Assembly: GCA_963745755.1 (NCBI GenBank)
Contig: CAVUYP010000002.1
Location: 1-64,000, forward strand
Direction of reading: 5' to 3'
Length of the DNA: 64,000 nucleotides
Origin: RHKX01 sp963745755
GTDB lineage: Bacteria; Actinomycetota; Thermoleophilia; Solirubrobacterales; 70-9
A program made the translations under genes and the position numbers. The notes under the pieces are model-generated. The model did not search any database and was not told the DNA's origin. It saw only the letters and a program-made list of their open reading frames with translations. Shown piece after piece: positions 34,917 to 44,444 of the stretch (its first letter is position 1; every line of letters starts with the position of its first letter).

Positions 34917-34971
34917 GAATCGAGACGATCGCAGGCCCACGGGCGCGCCCGGCGCTGCCATCGTCGCCGGC

Positions 34972-35940
34972 ATGGACGGTCGTGTCATTCGCCGGGATAA
35001 AGCCGGTCAATCGCACGAACGACTCGCAGGAGCCCATCGGGACGAGGTGATCGCGGCGTTTGCGTCGCGACAGCATGGGAGGGTTGCCCGCTCTCAGCTC
35101 CTCTCGGCCGGCCTGACCCGCGACGAGATCGACGATCGCGTCGCCTCCGGGCATCTGCGGCGCGAACATCGGGGCGTCTACTCCGTCGGGCACCGGTCTC
35201 GAGGCTGGGAGGGCATCTGGATGGCCGCCGTCCTGGCCTGCGGCGACGATTCCGCGCTGTTCCGGCTTTCCGCGGCCGCCCACCTCGGTCTGATCCGCTC
35301 TCGGCCGGCGAATATCGAGATCGTCTGCCCCCGCGCCCTGCGTCCGCGAGGGGCCATTCGTCCGCACCGCTCCCGGCTCCCCGGCGATGAGCTGACGATC
35401 GACGACGCGATCCCGACGACGACGGTCGCCCGCACCCTCTTCGACCTTGCCGCAGTCCTCGATCGCAACGCCCTCGAGCGGGCGATCAACGAGGCCGAGG
35501 TCCAGCGCCACGCGAGCCCCACGTCGCTGCCGCTTCTGCTTGCCCGACACCCTCGCAGCCCCGGCGCCGGCAAGGTCCGTGAGATCCTCGCCCTCGAGAA
35601 GCTCGGGACCGGACTCACCCTGAGCGAGCTCGAGGACCGCCTGATCGCCCTCGTCGACGACCACCGGCTGCCGCGGCCGCTTGCGAACGCAGCCATCGAG
35701 CTCCCCTCCGGGACGATCGTCGTCGATTGCCTGTGGCTGCCGCAGCGGGTCGTACTCGAGCTCGACGGCGAGCGTTTCCACGGCACCGCGCAGCGGCGCC
35801 GCCTCGACATCGCCCGCGATCGCGCCCTCGCCGCCGCCGGCTACCTGCCGCTGCGGGCGGGATGGCGCGACGTCGCGGTCGAGCCCGATCGGCTGGTCGC
35901 GCACCTGCGGTCGATCTTGGCGTCGGCGCCGCGCCAATAA
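34972..35940 (+). CDS. AbiEi-antitoxin-like HTH fused to a DUF559/Vsr-like nuclease-fold domain
   Basis: 322 aa from ATG 34972. Residues about 25-75 resemble the AbiEi antitoxin N-terminal winged helix (FASRQHGRVARSQLLSAGLT, then REHRGVYSVGH). The C-terminal 110 residues carry the PD-(D/E)xK-like pattern VVDCLWLPQRVVLELDGERF, then HGTAQRRRLDIARDRALAAA and GYLPLRAGW, as in DUF559 proteins related to very-short-patch nucleases. Such fused orphan proteins are common in actinobacteria; no AbiEii toxin gene is adjacent. It sits between clpX and valS, a non-defence context. Function unknown. Confidence 0.75.
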   Translation: MDGRVIRRDKAGQSHERLAGAHRDEVIAAFASRQHGRVARSQLLSAGLTRDEIDDRVASGHLRREHRGVYSVGHRSRGWEGIWMAAVLACGDDSALFRLSAAAHLGLIRSRPANIEIVCPRALRPRGAIRPHRSRLPGDELTIDDAIPTTTVARTLFDLAAVLDRNALERAINEAEVQRHASPTSLPLLLARHPRSPGAGKVREILALEKLGTGLTLSELEDRLIALVDDHRLPRPLANAAIELPSGTIVVDCLWLPQRVVLELDGERFHGTAQRRRLDIARDRALAAAGYLPLRAGWRDVAVEPDRLVAHLRSILASAPRQ

Positions 35941-35951
35941 CATCGTTCCCG

Positions 35952-38528
35952 ATGGACCCCGATCGCCGCGCCAAGCTGGAGGAGACGACCCGCTACGACC
36001 CGGCCGAGGTCGAGGGACGCGTCTACGCAGCCTGGTGGGAGGGCGGCTGGTTCACACCCGCGGCCGAGGGAACCGCCGCGGAGAACTACTCGATCGCGAT
36101 CCCGCCGCCGAACGTGACCGGCTCGCTGCACATGGGCCACGGGCTCAACAACACGATCCAGGACACGCTCGTCCGCAGGCAGCGGATGGCGGGGCGGCGG
36201 GTGAAGTGGATCATCGGCACCGACCACGCCGGCATCGCCACCCAGTCGGTGGTCGAGAAGGAGTTGCGCAGCCAGGGCGTCGACCGCCACGAGCTCGGTC
36301 GCGAGGGCTTCATCGAGCGGGTCTGGGAATGGCGCGAGCAGTACGGCGGGCGGATCATCGAGCAGCTGAAGCGGCTCGGCGTCTCCGGCGACTTCGCGAA
36401 CGAGCGGTTCACGCTCGACGAGGGCTACGTCGCCGCCGTCTACCGGGTCTTCGTCGCGCTCTACGAGAAGGGCCTGATCTACCGCGACAACTACATGGTC
36501 AACTGGGACCCGGGCTCGAACTCGGCGATCAGCGACCTCGAGGTCGAAAACCGCGAGGTCGAGGACACCCTGTTCTCGATCGACTACCCGGTCGCGGACT
36601 CCGACCGGGTGCTGACCGTCGCCACCGTCCGCCCGGAGACGATGCTGGCCGACACCGCCGTCGCCGTCAACCCCGGCGACGAGCGCTACCGCGACCTCGT
36701 CGGCGGCCACTGCGTCCTGCCGCTGGTCGGCCGGCGGCTGCCGATCATCGCCGACGAGCACGTCGACATCGAGTTCGGCACCGGGGCGCTGAAGATCACC
36801 CCCGGCCACGACCCCAACGACTTCGAGATCGGCCGCAAGCACGGCCTCGAGGAGATCTCGGTGATCGACGAGGACGGCCGGATGACCGGCGTCGCCGGTC
36901 CCCGCTACGAGGGCCTGACCGCAGCCGAGGCCCAGCAGCGGGTCGTCGGCGACCTCCGCGCGGCCGGCGCGCTCAGCGCCGAGGAGCCGTACGTGCACTC
37001 GGTCCCGTTCTCACACCGCTCCGGGCAGCGGATCGAGCCGCTGATCAGCCTGCAGTGGTTCTGCCGGATGGACGAGCTCGCCCGGCCGGCGATCGACGTC
37101 GTCCGCGACGGCCGGATCACGTTCACGCCGGAGCGGTGGGGGAGGGTCTACCTCGACTGGATGGAGAACATCCGGCCGTGGTGCGTGTCGCGGCAGCTCT
37201 GGTGGGGTCATCAGCTGCCGGTCTGGTACTGCGACCGCTGCCGGACGACGATCGTCGCCGAGCACGAGCCGGCCGGCGAGGCGTGCGAGTCCTGCGGCGA
37301 GAAGCTGCGCCGCGACGAGGACGTGCTCGACACCTGGTTCAGCTCGGCGCTGTGGCCGTTCGCGACGCTCGGCTGGCCCGACGACACGCCGGAGCTGCGC
37401 GCCTTCTACCCGACCGACGTGCTCTCGACGGCGCGCGACATCATCTACCTCTGGGTCGCGCGGATGATCATGTCGGGGCTCGAGTTCCTCGACGAGATCC
37501 CGTTCAGCGACGTCTACATCCACTCGGTCATCCAGGCCCCCGACGGCCGGCGGATGTCGAAGAGCCTCGGCACCGGCATCGACCCCCTCGAGCTGATCGA
37601 CACGCACGGCGCCGATGCGCTCCGCTTCGGGCTGCTGGCGATGTCCTCGAGTCAGGACGTGCGCTTCTCGGAGGCGAAGGTCCACCAGGGCCGCGACCTC
37701 GCGAACAAGCTCTGGAACGCCTCGCGGCTGATCCTCCTCAACGCCGGCGACGCCGAGCCCGAGCCCGCGACCGAGACCGTCGAGGACCGCTGGATCCTCT
37801 CCCGGCTCGAGCGCACCGTCGAGCTCGTCGGCGATCGCCTCGACGCCTTCGACTTCGCCCACGCGGCGCTCGAGCTCTACCGGTTCGTCTACTCGGACCT
37901 CTGCGACTGGTACCTGGAGATCGTCAAGCCGCGGCTCTACGACGGGCCGTCCGCCGGAGACAACAGCGCCGCCGGCAACCTGCTGCACGTGCTCGGCCGG
38001 ACGCTGGCGATGGCGCACCCGCTGATGCCGTTCGTCACCGAGGAGATCTGGAGCTACATGCCCGACCGGCGGTCGGAGCTGATCGTCGCGCCCTACCCGA
38101 TCGCCGCGGCCGACCGCTTCGACGCCGATGCCGAGGCCGAGGTTGCCGCGGCGATCGAGCTGACCCGCTCGCTGCGACGCTGGCGCGAGCTCGCCGGCGT
38201 CGCTCCGGGATCGACGCTGCGAGCCCGCGCCGCCGGCGAGGTGCACCCGCTCGTCCTCCGCCTCGCCCGCCTCGATCTCGACGGGGCCGGTGGCGAGACG
38301 GCGGTTGCCGCCGTCGGCGCGATCGAGCTGCTGCCCTCGGACGGCCTCGACCCCGAGGCCGTCGCGGCCCGGATCGAGGATCTCCGCGAGCAGCTCCGTG
38401 GCGAGGTCCGCCGTGCCGAGGGGAAGCTGGCGAACGAGAAGTTCGTCGCCAACGCGCCCGCCGACGTCGTCGACGGTGAGCGCGAGAAGCTCGAGCGCTA
38501 CCGCGCCGAGCTCGAGGAGCTGGGCTGA
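35952..38528 (+). CDS. valS: Valine--tRNA ligase
   Basis: 858 aa. Class I synthetase with PPPNVTGSLHMGHGLNNTIQ (HIGH motif as HMGH), editing domain (about 200-330, VRPETMLADTAVAVNP), DRRMSKS-equivalent GRRMSKSLGTG (KMSKS motif), WFSSALWPFATLGWP, and a C-terminal coiled coil (RIEDLREQLRGEVRRAEGKL). It charges tRNA-Val and clears misactivated threonine. TAACAT ends eight bases before the ATG. folC starts inside its stop codon. Confidence 0.95.
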   Translation: MDPDRRAKLEETTRYDPAEVEGRVYAAWWEGGWFTPAAEGTAAENYSIAIPPPNVTGSLHMGHGLNNTIQDTLVRRQRMAGRRVKWIIGTDHAGIATQSVVEKELRSQGVDRHELGREGFIERVWEWREQYGGRIIEQLKRLGVSGDFANERFTLDEGYVAAVYRVFVALYEKGLIYRDNYMVNWDPGSNSAISDLEVENREVEDTLFSIDYPVADSDRVLTVATVRPETMLADTAVAVNPGDERYRDLVGGHCVLPLVGRRLPIIADEHVDIEFGTGALKITPGHDPNDFEIGRKHGLEEISVIDEDGRMTGVAGPRYEGLTAAEAQQRVVGDLRAAGALSAEEPYVHSVPFSHRSGQRIEPLISLQWFCRMDELARPAIDVVRDGRITFTPERWGRVYLDWMENIRPWCVSRQLWWGHQLPVWYCDRCRTTIVAEHEPAGEACESCGEKLRRDEDVLDTWFSSALWPFATLGWPDDTPELRAFYPTDVLSTARDIIYLWVARMIMSGLEFLDEIPFSDVYIHSVIQAPDGRRMSKSLGTGIDPLELIDTHGADALRFGLLAMSSSQDVRFSEAKVHQGRDLANKLWNASRLILLNAGDAEPEPATETVEDRWILSRLERTVELVGDRLDAFDFAHAALELYRFVYSDLCDWYLEIVKPRLYDGPSAGDNSAAGNLLHVLGRTLAMAHPLMPFVTEEIWSYMPDRRSELIVAPYPIAAADRFDADAEAEVAAAIELTRSLRRWRELAGVAPGSTLRARAAGEVHPLVLRLARLDLDGAGGETAVAAVGAIELLPSDGLDPEAVAARIEDLREQLRGEVRRAEGKLANEKFVANAPADVVDGEREKLERYRAELEELG

Positions 38529-39778
38529 CCGACCCGGAGCAGTTCCTGGCCGGGCTCGAGCCGGTCGGATGGCGCTTCGGGCTGGAACGGATGCGCGCGC
38601 TCTGCGCCGCGCTCGACTGGCCGCAGCGGCGCTACCGGACCCTGCACGTCGTCGGCACGAACGGCAAGTCGTCGGTGACGGCGATGACCGCGGCGCTGAT
38701 CGACGGCGCTGGCCTGCGGGTCGGCGCCTGCGTCTCCCCGCACGTCTGGCGCTGGGCGGAGCGGACCCGGATCGACGGCGCCGAGATCGCCCCGGCCGCC
38801 TTCGCCGCCGCCGCCGCCAGGGTCGAGGCGGCCGTCGATGCGGTCGAGCCCGACTTCGAGCCGGGCGAGCGCATCACCCAGTTCGAGGCCGCGATCGCGG
38901 TCTCGTTCGTCGCCTTCGCGGCGGCCGGCGTCGATGTCGCGGTCGTCGAGGCCGGGCTCGGCGGCCGTCTCGACGCCACCAACGTGATCGACTCGACGGC
39001 GACGGCGCTTACCTCGGTCGGGCTCGATCACGTCGAGTACCTGGGCTCGACCGAGCGCGAGATCGCCGCCGAGAAGCTCGCCGTGCTGCGCGCGGGGACG
39101 ACGCTGGTCACCGGCCGGCTCGGAGCCGAGGTCGCGGCGCTCGCCGCCTCGGTCGCAGCCGAGCTCGGCGCCGAGCTGATCGTCGCCCCGCCGCTGCCGG
39201 CTGCGGCGCTGCCGGGGCCGATGGCACCGTATCTGCGGCGCAACGCGGCGGTCGCCGTCGCCCTCGCGGAGACGGTCGCCGGGCCGCTGGCCCCCGGCGC
39301 GATCGCCGCCGCGCTCGGCCAGGCGGCGCTGCCGGGACGGGCCGAGATGCTCGCCGGCGATCCACCGTGGATCGCCGACGCCGCCCACAACGAGGCGGGC
39401 GCCCGGGCGCTCACCGAGGCGCTGCCGGGGCTGGCCGCCGGGCGGCCCGTCTTCGCCTGCCTGTCGATCCTCGCCGACAAGGACGCCGGGGCGATCGCCG
39501 CGGCGCTGGCGCCGGCGCTCGACCGCTGCGTCTGCACCGCCGCCGACCCGGGGCCGGCGATGGGCCGGCCCGGAGCCCGCGCGCTCGGGGCCGTCGAGCT
39601 CGCCGGGATAGTCGCCGCCGCCGGGGTCGAGGTCGAGGTGGAGTCCGATCCGGACGCCGCCGTCGCGCGGACGGCCGAGCTCGCCCGCGAGCGCGGTGGG
39701 GTGGCGCTGTTCGCCGGTTCGCACTACCTTCTCCGCTACGTATGGAACGCGAGGCACGATCGGAACTGCTCTCGATGA
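38525..39778 (+). CDS. folC: Folylpolyglutamate/dihydrofolate synthase; apparent CTG start
   Basis: 417 aa from CTG 38525. The N-terminus LEPVGWRFGLERMRALCAAL is conserved in FolC but lies before the first canonical in-frame start (ATG 38591), so the true start is upstream. CTG 38525 overlaps the valS stop as CTGA and has GAGGAG (38514-38519) five bases before, a textbook coupled arrangement. P-loop HVVGTNGKSSVTAM, EAGLGGRLDATNV, GLDHVEYLG and AAHNEAGARAL identify the family, which adds glutamate to folates. The C-terminus may overlap a small frame-shifted membrane-peptide gene. Confidence 0.9.
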   Translation: MTDPEQFLAGLEPVGWRFGLERMRALCAALDWPQRRYRTLHVVGTNGKSSVTAMTAALIDGAGLRVGACVSPHVWRWAERTRIDGAEIAPAAFAAAAARVEAAVDAVEPDFEPGERITQFEAAIAVSFVAFAAAGVDVAVVEAGLGGRLDATNVIDSTATALTSVGLDHVEYLGSTEREIAAEKLAVLRAGTTLVTGRLGAEVAALAASVAAELGAELIVAPPLPAAALPGPMAPYLRRNAAVAVALAETVAGPLAPGAIAAALGQAALPGRAEMLAGDPPWIADAAHNEAGARALTEALPGLAAGRPVFACLSILADKDAGAIAAALAPALDRCVCTAADPGPAMGRPGARALGAVELAGIVAAAGVEVEVESDPDAAVARTAELARERGGVALFAGSHYLLRYVWNARHDRNCSR

Positions 39779-39862
39779 TGGGTCTGGTGGCCGACCGTGG
39801 TCGCCATCGTGATCCTCGTCTTCTTCGGCCTCGGCTATCTGTTCGGGCGTCTGTTCCTCTGA
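39742..39862 (+). CDS. Possible 39-residue membrane peptide, frame broken by one extra base
   Basis: From ATG 39742 the frame reads MEREARSELLSMMGLVAD; dropping one base near 39796 continues as VVAIVILVFFGLGYLFGRLF and stops at 39860-39862. The second half is a perfect transmembrane helix with a basic end. It overlaps the end of folC by 37 bases. The same +1 error type occurs in seven other genes, which supports the repair, but no homologue can be checked here. Confidence 0.4.
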
Positions 39863-39913
39863 AATCGGACGCTCAGCGGGCGGGCGCCCCTCTGTGAGGG
39901 GTACCGATCCGGG

Positions 39914-39919
39914 TAGACT
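39914..39919 (+). promoter_or_regulatory. -10 box TAGACT of the zinc-ribbon gene
   Basis: TAGACT followed by GCCGCGCC, almost the same 14 bases as before clpP (TAGACTGCCGCGCC), 12 bases before ATG 39932. Confidence 0.45.
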
Positions 39920-39931
39920 GCCGCGCCTTAG

Positions 39932-40646
39932 ATGCCCGTAGCGCTGTTCGGAATCGAAGACGGCTCGCTGAACCTGGCCGTCAACCTGCTTCTCCTCGTC
40001 CTCGTCGTGGTCTGGTTCTCGCTCGTCTACTGGACGTTCGCGGATGCCCGGCGGCGCGTCGCCGACCCGGTTCTCGTCGGCACCGCCACGGTCGCGTCGC
40101 TGGTCCCGTTCATCGGCACGATCGTCTACACGATCCTGCGGCCGCCGGAGTTCCTCGCCGATGCCCGCGAGCGAGAGGTCGAGACCCAGGCCTCGGAGCT
40201 GCGGATGCGACACCTGACCGCGCAGTCCTGTCCGCGCTGCGAGCACCCGATCGAGCGCAGCTGGTTGCGCTGCCCGGAGTGCCAGCACCGTCTCAAGGAC
40301 CCCTGCGTCTCCTGTAACCGCCCGGTCGACCCGCGCTGGGCCGTCTGTCCCTACTGCGAGACCCCGCTCCGCCACGAGCGGGTGGAGGAGGACGCCGCGC
40401 AAGCGCACCCGTTCGCGCAGCTCCACGGCGGCGCGGCAGGCGGCGGGCTCACAGGCGCCGACGCGCAAGTCGGCCCCGGCGCGGCGCGCGAAGTCCTCGG
40501 GCAGCCGCACGCCGAAGTCCGAAACGGAGGCCGCCGCCCGCACGAAGCGCAGCGAGCGCCCGCAGCGCGCCGAGGGCTCCGGCGGCGACCCGCCGGCCGA
40601 CGAGGGCGACGCCGGTCCCCGCCGGCGCTCGACCACTCCTTCCTGA
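39932..40646 (+). CDS. Membrane-associated double zinc-ribbon protein, one +1 frameshift near its tail
   Basis: As written the frame runs without a stop into ndk. Removing one base near 40399 gives a 237-aa protein ending at TGA 40644-40646 with a basic tail (QAPTRKSAPARRAK). Features: two hydrophobic segments (about 13-30 and 48-65), then two zinc ribbons CPRCEHPIERSWLRCPEC and CVSCNRPVDPRWAVCPYC. Similar phospholipase-D-nuclease-like N-terminal membrane segments with zinc ribbons are common in actinobacteria; the function is unknown. The apparent fusion with ndk is therefore an artefact. Confidence 0.75.
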
Positions 40647-40687
40647 GCCCCGTCAGTTCCCGATCCCGAGACCCGAGAGGTCCCCAC

Positions 40688-41104
40688 ATGTCCGAGACGT
40701 CCCGCACCCTGATCCTCGTCAAGCCCGACGCCTTCGAGCGCGGCCTGACCGGCGAGGTCCTCGCCCGCTTCGAGCGCAAGGGCCTGGTGCCGACCGCCCT
40801 GAAGCTGATCGCCGCCGACGAGGCGACCGCCAACGAGCACTACGCCGAGCACACCGACAAGCCGTTCTTCGGCGAGCTCGTCTCGTTCATCACCGGCGGC
40901 CCGCTGGTCGCAGCGGTGCTCGAGGGCGTCGAGGCGGTCGCGGCGGCCCGGCAGCTGATCGGCGCCACCAACCCGATCGACGCCGCGACCGGATCGATCC
41001 GCGGCGACTTCGGCACCGAGGTGACCTTCAATCTCGTCCACGGATCCGACTCCGACGAATCGGCCGAGCGCGAGATCTGGATCTGGTTCCCGGAGCTCGG
41101 CTGA
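40688..41104 (+). CDS. ndk: Nucleoside-diphosphate kinase
   Basis: 138 aa. TLILVKPDAFERGLTGEVLA, then GGPLVAAVLEGVEAVAAARQ and GATNPIDAATGSIRGDFG; the catalytic His is expected in the segment FNLVHGSDS (about residue 117), which is present. It equilibrates nucleoside di- and triphosphates. AGAGGTC precedes the ATG. The upstream frame is open only because of the base error in the zinc-ribbon gene. Confidence 0.95.
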   Translation: MSETSRTLILVKPDAFERGLTGEVLARFERKGLVPTALKLIAADEATANEHYAEHTDKPFFGELVSFITGGPLVAAVLEGVEAVAAARQLIGATNPIDAATGSIRGDFGTEVTFNLVHGSDSDESAEREIWIWFPELG

Positions 41105-41135
41105 GCCCCGCCGGGGCCGCCGCCCGGTTCCGCCG

Positions 41136-41687
41136 ATGAAGCTCGTCCTCGCCTCCGCCTCGCCGCGGCGGCGCCGAGCTGCTCGAACTGCTCGGCCTCG
41201 AGTTCGAGGCGGTTCCGTCCGGCGTCGCCGAGCTGACCGCGCGGCGATCCGCCGGTGATCGTCGTCGAGAACGCGCTGCGCAAGGCGCATGCGGTCGAGC
41301 GCGCCCGGCGCGCTCGTGCTCGGCGTCGACACCGACGTCGTCTACGACGGCCGCCTGCTCGGCAAGCCGGCCGACGACGGCGACGCGACGGCGCTGCTGC
41401 GGGCGCTCGCCGGCCGCACCCACGAGGTGATGAGCGGGATCGCCCTGATCGGCGGCGGAGCGGAGCGCAGCGAGCTCGTCCGCACCGCGGTGACGTTCCG
41501 CGACCTCGCCGATCGCGACATCGAGGCCTACGTCGCCTCCGGCGAATGGCGCGACCGGGCCGGCGGCTACGCCATCCAGGGCCTCGGCTCATCGCTCGTC
41601 GAACGGGTCGAGGGCGACCTCTCGAACGTGATCGGTCTGCCGATCCCGACGCTGAGCAGGATGATCGCGGAATTGCAGGATCGCTAA
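41136..41687 (+). CDS. maf: Maf-like nucleotide pyrophosphatase, interrupted by three +1 frameshifts
   Basis: Repairing single extra bases near 41170, 41242 and 41300 gives a 182-aa protein that starts MKLVLASASPRRAELLELLG, continues VIVVENALRKAHAVE and ALVLGVDTDVVYDGRLLGKP, and ends with SGEWRDRAGGYAIQGLGS. This is the complete Maf signature set, including the SASPRR phosphate loop. Maf proteins hydrolyse non-canonical nucleoside triphosphates, linked to septum control in Bacillus, and commonly lie upstream of mreB, as here. Confidence 0.8.
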
Positions 41688-41747
41688 GGGAGTGTTGGTT
41701 TTCTGTTGGGTTCTGCTCACATATTCGCTGTGACGGGCGTCGTTCGC

Positions 41748-41753
41748 TAGACT
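41748..41753 (+). promoter_or_regulatory. TAGACT box in the AT-rich leader of mreB
   Basis: A locally AT-rich stretch (41690-41735) is followed by TAGACT. With a start site near 41760, the mreB operon would have a leader of about 170 nt. No riboswitch fold is evident in it. Confidence 0.35.
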
Positions 41754-41932
41754 CGCACGCGCCCCTGAACGCCGCCGCCGATCGCAGACCGGGGGCTCAA
41801 TCCAGTTCGGGCCGGCGGGCCGACGCGGACGCGACACCGGGGACCGTCTCCGCGGGCGTCGGTGCCACCGCCGCCACCTTCCAGACCCTCCCAGCAGCCA
41901 AGCAACTCCGAGACTTCCTCAAACTCCACGCT

Positions 41933-42979
<1,047 letters not shown>

Positions 42980-42991
42980 GCAGGGGCACCG

Positions 42992-43854
42992 ATGTACCGC
43001 AAGCAGGTACGCAGGCGCCGCGCGATCCTCGTGGTCCTCGTCGTCGCCTGCCTGATGCTGATCAGCATCTCGATCAGCGAGGCCGAGGACGGGCCGCTGC
43101 ACTCGGTCCAGACCGGCGTCTCGTCGGTGCTCTCGCCGGTCGGCGAGGGCGCGAGCCGGGCCCTGAAGCCGGTCCGCGACCTGGTCGACTGGTTCGACGA
43201 GACCTGGCAGGCCCGCGGCGAGAACGACGAACTCAGGGAGCAGGTCGCATCGCTGCGCGCGGAGCTGCTCGCAGACGCAGGACGCCGCCGCGAAGGCCGG
43301 CTACGCCGACCAGCTCGAGCAAGCTCATGAAGGAGAGCGCGCTGAGCGGCTACAGGCTGTCGACGCCAGCGTGGTCGGCCGCTCGTTCAGCGTCTGGTAC
43401 GGGACGATCAAGATCAGCGCCGGCAGTTCCGACGGCGTCTCCCGCAACGATGCGGTCATCACCGACGACGGCCTGATCGGACGGGTATCGCAGGTCACCG
43501 GCGGCACCTCCGAGGTCACCCTGATCACCGACGGCGTCGAACGCGGTCACCGCGCGCGTCGTCGGCAAGGGCCCGGAGGGCCTCGTCAGCGGCGTCGTCG
43601 GCGCTCCCGGCCGAGCTCGACTTCAGCCTGATCCAGGGCAACAAGGAGGTCAAGGACGGCGACCGGCTGGTCACCGCCGGCTTCACCACCGAGGGCGGCC
43701 TGACGTCCCGCTATCCGGCCGACATCCCGATCGGCGAGGTCGTCGAGACGATCCCGGCCGAGCAGGAACAGCGCGAGCAGGTCAACGTCGAAGCCGTTCG
43801 CCGACCTCGCCGACCTCCACGAGGTCACGGTGCTGACACGGAGGATCGGGATGA
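42992..43854 (+). CDS. mreC: Rod shape-determining protein MreC, interrupted by five +1 frameshifts
   Basis: The first piece has the transmembrane helix (AILVVLVVACLMLISISI) and the start of the coiled coil. Dropping single bases near 43271, 43539, 43609, 43793 and between 43833 and 43851 gives one 285-aa protein ending at TGA 43852-43854, overlapping ATG of mreD as ATGA. Repaired sequence has FSVWYGTIKISAGSSDGVSR, NAVTARVVGKGPEGLVSGVV, AELDFSLIQGNKEVKDGDRL and RYPADIPIGEV, the beta-domain of MreC. It links MreB to the penicillin-binding proteins. Being needed for rod shape, real inactivation is unlikely. Confidence 0.75.
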
Positions 43855-44444
43855 TCGTCACCCCGCCGATCCTCGTCAGGCTGGTTCTGATCGTCTTCGT
43901 CGCCGTGCTTCTCCAGCTCGGGTTCTTCTCGCAGGTGCCGCTGCTCGGCTCGGTCGCCAACCTGCTGCCGGTCGTCGTCGTCGCGATCGGCCTGCTCGGC
44001 GGCGCCGTGACCGGCGCCGTGACCGGCTTCGCGGTCGGCCTGCTGATCGACGTGATGATCGGCGGCACCCTCGGCGTCGCCTCGCTGTCGCTGATGGCCG
44101 CCGGCTACCTCGCCGGCCGCTGGCGCGAGGGCTACGACATCGTCAGCTCGCTGGTGCCGCCGCTTCTGACCGGCGCCCTGACGGCGCTGACGGCGCTGAT
44201 CTACGGGGCGCTGACGCTGACCCTCGGCGTCGACGCGCCGATCAGCGTGCTCGCCCTTCGCGAGGTCGTCGTCCAGGGCCTGCTCGCGATCCTCCTCGCG
44301 ATCCCCGTCTTCCCGCTGGTCAGGCGGATCGTCAGGCCGGCGCTGGTCGACGACGCGACCCGCGCGCGCTCCCGCTCGGGCCGGACCCTGCCGGCGAGCC
44401 GGCGCGGCACCTTCGGGATGATGAGGGGGCAGGGAAGCCTCTGA
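43851..44444 (+). CDS. mreD: Rod shape-determining protein MreD
   Basis: 197 aa from ATG 43851; the frame is open back to GTG 43830, but the ATG overlaps the repaired mreC stop. About five transmembrane helices: LVRLVLIVFVAVLLQLGFFS, LLPVVVVAIGLLGGAVTGAV and so on, with a basic 25-residue cytoplasmic end. MreD is a membrane partner of MreC in the elongasome. Its stop overlaps the mrdA start (TGATG). Confidence 0.85.
   Translation: MIVTPPILVRLVLIVFVAVLLQLGFFSQVPLLGSVANLLPVVVVAIGLLGGAVTGAVTGFAVGLLIDVMIGGTLGVASLSLMAAGYLAGRWREGYDIVSSLVPPLLTGALTALTALIYGALTLTLGVDAPISVLALREVVVQGLLAILLAIPVFPLVRRIVRPALVDDATRARSRSGRTLPASRRGTFGMMRGQGSL

Noticed and set aside
35681..38479. Long plus-strand frame of about 930 codons overlapping valS in another phase
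   Set aside because: Arg/Pro/Ala-rich shadow of valS; the valS frame carries all synthetase motifs.
38498..41332. A very long minus-strand open frame (about 940 codons) opposite folC, the zinc-ribbon gene and ndk
   Set aside because: It is antisense to recognisable proteins. The one stretch that looked protein-like (about 40400-40640) is opposite the repaired basic tail of the zinc-ribbon protein, which explains its regular third-position GC.
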